A DNA stretch of 64,000 bases from the NCBI RefSeq assembly GCF_003054285.1, contig NZ_QBKS01000001.1, positions 868,001 to 932,000 of the forward strand. Reading direction: 5' to 3'. Under the pieces are notes generated by a model. The model was not told the DNA's origin. It saw only the letters and a program-made list of their open reading frames with translations, and did no database searches. The DNA is from Litoreibacter ponti. Its GTDB lineage: Bacteria; Pseudomonadota; Alphaproteobacteria; Rhodobacterales; Rhodobacteraceae. The stretch's first letter is position 1. Each line of letters opens with the position of its first letter. Shown piece by piece: positions 60,882 to 64,000 of the stretch. The translations under genes were made by a program, and so were the position numbers.

Positions 60882-62143
60882 GCGTCCCCGAAGGTCTCGT
60901 CGGTCACCGCAGACAACGCCAGCGCCGCGCCGCCGCGCGCCCAGACAAAGCCGCCCCAGACATTGATGTCGATCTTGGGCGGCGGGCGGCCCTTGTCGAG
61001 TGTCAGCGCCGCCATCTCGGCCACGACCTCTTCGGCATAGAGGTAGTCATAGCGCATCCGCTCGCCCGACAGGATGATCAGGTCCGGGTCGAACAGGTGC
61101 ACCACATTCGACAGCCCCACCGACAGGTAGCGCCCGGCGCGGCGGAAGATGGTGCGCGCACGCTCATTGCCCGCCTTCGCCTGATCATAGAGCGTCTCCA
61201 GCATCGACGAGATCTTGCCCGACTGATCGCGGTTCATGTCCAGCGCCACCCGCGCCTCGCGCACTAGCGCGTAATCGGCCACGTAGGCCTCCAGACACCC
61301 GCGCGCGCCGCAGCGGCATAGCGCGCCGTCCAGCTGCACCTTGGTATGGCCCAGCTCCAGCCCCAGCCCCATTGCGCCGCGATAGAGCTGGTTGTCGATC
61401 ACCAGCCCCATGCCCACGCCATATTCGATGGTCACCACCGCGAAGGATGATTTGTGCCGCCCCGCCCCGAACCACAGCTCGGCCAGCGTCAACACGTTGG
61501 TATCATTGTCGATATGCACCGGAAGCCCCATGCGGGCCGACATCTGTTCGCGGATCGGCATGTCGCGCTCCAGCAGTACGGGCGACCAGGGCACATGGCC
61601 GCGCTCATGGTCGACCACCCCCGCCAAACCGACCCCCACGGCAGAGATCTGGGCCCGGGTCAGCCCGGCCTTCTCGACCACCGCCTCGAATAACGAGGCG
61701 GCCTCTTCGACCAGTGTCGCGGCATCTTTTTTCAACGCGTCGGTCTGGAAATCCATCTCGGCCAGCTGCCCGCCCGCGAAATCGACGACGACGGCGGAAT
61801 GGCCGAAATCGCCCATCTTCATGCCGACGACGTAGCGCGCGCCGGGCGAGACCGACAGGGCCACCGGCGGGCGACCGCGGGCGGAGCCGTGATGGGGTGT
61901 CTCAACCTCGTGGATCAGGCCCGCTGCGATCAACTCGGAGGTCAGCGCAGTGACCGAGCCGGGCGAGACGCCCAAATCCTTGGCCACGTCCACCCGCGGG
62001 ATCTGCCCCGCCGCGCGGACGCGCTCGAAGACCTGCTGGCGCAAGGGGGGCGCGGCTTGGCCTGCCAGTGGCAAGGCCGGACCGCAGCCCTCGGGCGCGA
62101 GGGGCGCGGAATTGCTGCGGCGCGGCATTTCCTTCACATGCAA
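60866..62143 (-). CDS. xylR: ROK family transcriptional regulator of xylose genes
   Basis: 425 residues. An N-terminal winged helix at about 35-90 (LRQQVFERVRAAGQIPRVDVAKDLGVSPGSVTALTSELI) is followed by a sugar-kinase-like ROK domain with the zinc motif GALCRCGARGCLEAYV and GLGLELGHTKVQLDG. It is divergent from xylF-xylH with an AT-rich operator between, so it is a XylR-type repressor that responds to xylose; the ligand is inferred from this context. The start at 62143 or the Met five codons later is possible. Confidence 0.86.
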   Translation of the reverse strand: MHVKEMPRRSNSAPLAPEGCGPALPLAGQAAPPLRQQVFERVRAAGQIPRVDVAKDLGVSPGSVTALTSELIAAGLIHEVETPHHGSARGRPPVALSVSPGARYVVGMKMGDFGHSAVVVDFAGGQLAEMDFQTDALKKDAATLVEEAASLFEAVVEKAGLTRAQISAVGVGLAGVVDHERGHVPWSPVLLERDMPIREQMSARMGLPVHIDNDTNVLTLAELWFGAGRHKSSFAVVTIEYGVGMGLVIDNQLYRGAMGLGLELGHTKVQLDGALCRCGARGCLEAYVADYALVREARVALDMNRDQSGKISSMLETLYDQAKAGNERARTIFRRAGRYLSVGLSNVVHLFDPDLIILSGERMRYDYLYAEEVVAEMAALTLDKGRPPPKIDINVWGGFVWARGGAALALSAVTDETFGDAWADI

Positions 62144-62251
62144 AACTATATCCCCTCGAGATTCGGTATGAACATCGCAATTACCCGCAAATACTGCCGA
62201 TATCGGATGAATTGACAGGGGTCAGCGTTGTCGATTTCGCGACATCCGTCA

Positions 62252-62277
62252 ATTTAATTTTGACAGCTGAATTAAAT
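62252..62277. promoter_or_regulatory. AT-rich operator between xylR and xylF
   Basis: ATTTAATT (62252-62259) and its exact complement AATTAAAT (62270-62277) flank a 10-base spacer that contains TTGACA, a good -35 element for xylF. ROK regulators bind AT-rich palindromes, so binding here would block the xylF promoter. Confidence 0.7.
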
Positions 62278-62364
62278 ATGTCATGGTATCGCCAGCCGTG
62301 AGTCGCTCTTTCGGCTGCCTGCTCCGGGAGTATGGGGCGGGGATATATGAACTGGGAGGATCTC

Positions 62365-63396
62365 ATGCGCAAAGCATTGACCGCGGCCGCGATTACCATC
62401 GCCGGCCTTATGACTACCGCCGCCTACGCAGACGGCCACGGCGTGACCGTGGGCGTAAGCTGGTCCAACTTCCAAGAGGAACGTTGGAAGACCGACGAAG
62501 CCGCCATCAAGGGCGCGCTCGAGGCCGCCGGGGCCAAGTACATCTCCGCAGATGCGCAAGCCTCTGCTGCCAAGCAGCTGACCGATGTCGAGGCGCTGAT
62601 CGCCCAAGGCGCCGACGCGCTGATCATCCTGGCGATGGACAAGGACGCCATCGGCCCGGCCATCGATCAGGCCGACAACGAGGGCATCCCGGTCGTGGGC
62701 TATGACCGCCTGATCGAGGACCCGCGCACCTTCTACATCACCTTTGACAACAAGGGTGTGGGGCGCATCATCGCCGAGACCGTGAAGGCCGCGCAGCCCG
62801 AGGGCAACTACGCCATCATCAAGGGCGACAAGGGCGACCCGAACGCAGGTTTCCTGCTGGAAGGCATGATGGAAGTGATCGGTGACGACGTCGCCGCAGG
62901 CAAGATCAACATCGTCGGCGAGGCCTTCACCGATGGCTGGAAGCCCGACAACGCCCAGAAGAACATGGAGCAGATCCTGACCGCCGCCAACAACGACGTC
63001 GACGCGGTTCTGTCCCAGAATGACGGCATGGCCGGTGGTGCGATCGCCGCGCTGCAGGCCCAGGGCCTGAACGTGCCCGTGGGTGGCCAGGACGGCGACC
63101 ACGCCGCGCTGAACCGTGTGGCCCGCGGCACGCAGACCGTGTCCGTGTGGAAAGACGCCCGCCAGCTGGGTGCCGGTGCAGCTGACGTCGCCGTGGCGCT
63201 GGCAGGCGGCACCGCGCTTGACGGCATCACCAATGCGGTCAAGTGGTCCGGCGGCGAGAAGGGCGTTGAGATGAACGCCATCTTCCTCGACCCGACACCG
63301 GTCACCAAGGACAACATCTCCGCCGTGATCGACGCAGGCCACATCGCAAAAGACAAGGTTTGCGAAGGCGCCATGGACGGTGTCAACGGCTGCTAA
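62365..63396 (+). CDS. xylF: D-xylose ABC transporter substrate-binding protein
   Basis: 343 residues with a signal peptide (cleaved near 22) and a sugar-type periplasmic binding fold: VTVGVSWSNFQEERWKTDEAAI, ALIILAMDKDAIGPAIDQA, VVGYDRLIEDPRTFYITFDN, and the hinge/binding regions SQNDGMAGGAIAAL and GGQDGDHAALNRVARGTQT. The pattern follows E. coli XylF. The GGGAGGA ribosome site precedes the ATG at 62365. First gene of the xylF-xylH operon, with xylR divergent. Confidence 0.93.
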   Translation: MRKALTAAAITIAGLMTTAAYADGHGVTVGVSWSNFQEERWKTDEAAIKGALEAAGAKYISADAQASAAKQLTDVEALIAQGADALIILAMDKDAIGPAIDQADNEGIPVVGYDRLIEDPRTFYITFDNKGVGRIIAETVKAAQPEGNYAIIKGDKGDPNAGFLLEGMMEVIGDDVAAGKINIVGEAFTDGWKPDNAQKNMEQILTAANNDVDAVLSQNDGMAGGAIAALQAQGLNVPVGGQDGDHAALNRVARGTQTVSVWKDARQLGAGAADVAVALAGGTALDGITNAVKWSGGEKGVEMNAIFLDPTPVTKDNISAVIDAGHIAKDKVCEGAMDGVNGC

Positions 63397-63405
63397 GCCT
63401 CCCTG

Positions 63406-63434
63406 CCCCGGCGCGGTCCACTGCCGCGCCGGGG
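63406..63434 (+). terminator. Strong hairpin between xylF and xylH
   Basis: A perfect 11-bp GC stem (63406-63416 with 63424-63434) and 7-base loop lie just after the xylF stop codon. Only weak T enrichment follows, so it probably protects or partly terminates the xylF message. Confidence 0.65.
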
Positions 63435-63538
63435 TATTCTGCTTTCCTATTCTCGAATTCTGATGCCTGGCCCCTTCGCCGCGCCCATCCGTGGCAGCGG
63501 CCCGGACCCACGCATCCTGCCAGCACGAGGCCCGCGCC

Positions 63539-64000
63539 ATGTCTGACACATCCAAACCCAAAGAAGGCCCCCTGGCCCGCCTGATCCGCGAGACCGAGGT
63601 CGACACCCGCCTCTTAGGCATGCTCGCAGCGCTCGCCCTGATCTGGGTCGGCTTCCATGTCTACGGCGCGGTCGTGAACGGCTTCGGTGCCTTCCTGACC
63701 CCGCGCAACCTGTGGAACCTGTCGGTCCAGACCTCGTCCATCGCCATCATGGCGACAGGCATGGTGCTGGTGATCGTCACCCGGCATATCGACCTGTCGG
63801 TGGGCTCGATGCTAGGCTTCTGCGCAATCGTCATGGGTGTGCTGCAAGTCAACATCCTGCCGCAGTTCCTGGGGCTCGGCCATCCGATGATCTGGATCAT
63901 CGCCGTGATCGTCGGCGTCATGGTCGGCGGCTTCATCGGGGCGTTTCAGGGTGCGCTGATCGCCTATGGCAAGATCCCGGCCTTCATCGTGACGCTGGGC
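63539..64000 (+). CDS. xylH: D-xylose ABC transporter permease (partial, runs off the window)
   Basis: The first 154 residues of a sugar permease. A cytoplasmic start (SDTSKPKEGPLARLIRE) is followed by membrane segments at about 26-45, 65-85 and 92-112 and further on. Family marks are LTPRNLWNLSVQTSSIAIMATGM, VIVTRHIDLSVGSMLGFCAI and GALIAYGKIPAFIVTLG, matching XylH. The ATP-binding XylG is expected downstream, beyond base 64000. Confidence 0.9.
   Translation, partial: MSDTSKPKEGPLARLIRETEVDTRLLGMLAALALIWVGFHVYGAVVNGFGAFLTPRNLWNLSVQTSSIAIMATGMVLVIVTRHIDLSVGSMLGFCAIVMGVLQVNILPQFLGLGHPMIWIIAVIVGVMVGGFIGAFQGALIAYGKIPAFIVTLG

Overview
The window looks like chromosomal DNA of a marine-type alphaproteobacterium of the Rhodobacteraceae (Roseobacter group). 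The evidence is the high GC content and a set of lineage-typical genes: gene transfer agent (GTA) genes next to cysE, a ScfR-type regulator, a DUF2155-MlaD-NDUFA12 run, a pyruvate dehydrogenase E1 beta that carries its own lipoyl domain, and an nnr-glnB-glnA block. Nearly all of it is dense housekeeping sequence. No insertion sequence, CRISPR array or rRNA was seen, and the only RNA gene found is one tRNA-Leu. No intergenic stretch exceeds about 300 bases.

Layout. 1-11030: end of an unknown gene, ndk, an ABC-F ATPase, then central carbon genes gap, pgk, an SDR, class I aldolase, ftsB and pdhABC, with LacI-type operator candidates before gap and the aldolase and a perfect 20-bp palindrome before pdhA. 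11094-15545: cysE and a collapsed GTA cluster in which the start of the large terminase is fused in frame to the end of the terminal tail/host-specificity gene. 15772-25003: mltG and the fatty acid genes fabF, acpP, fabG, a ClpP-fold lipoprotein and fabD. This run is interrupted at 18405-22260 by a four-gene cassette on the opposite strand, bounded by two paralogous signal-peptide/TM/PilZ-like proteins.

25156-37430: a cytochrome b561-YceI fusion, two threonate pathway genes (otnK, ltnD), a second YceI, rpsF-rpsR-rplI, tRNA-Leu immediately before tig, a stand-alone Hint protein, the split NAD(P)HX repair pair nnrE/nnrD, and glnB-glnA. 37485-43380: an orphan FliM/FliN protein, an SSS-transporter/histidine kinase with a small membrane partner and response regulator, and a ScfR-like regulator; by analogy these form an acetate or short-chain-acyl sensing module. 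43633-48982: a five-gene HAAT (Liv-type) ABC transporter.

49118-56627: a disordered hypothetical protein, accB-accC, aat, DUF2155-mlaD-NDUFA12, RidA, a small membrane protein, clpX and clpP. 56799-60881: a photolyase-like flavoprotein whose alpha/beta domain appears to lie after the FAD domain, a MauG-like dihaem peroxidase and a CRTAC1/FG-GAP protein. 60866-64000: a divergent xylose locus, ROK regulator xylR against xylF-xylH, with a clear AT-rich operator between them.

The most notable items are the in-frame GTA deletion fusion, the paralogue-bounded cassette inside the fab cluster, the apparently circularly permuted photolyase, and the paired-hairpin element between livG and livF. Function calls rest on motif recognition by eye; no database search was possible.
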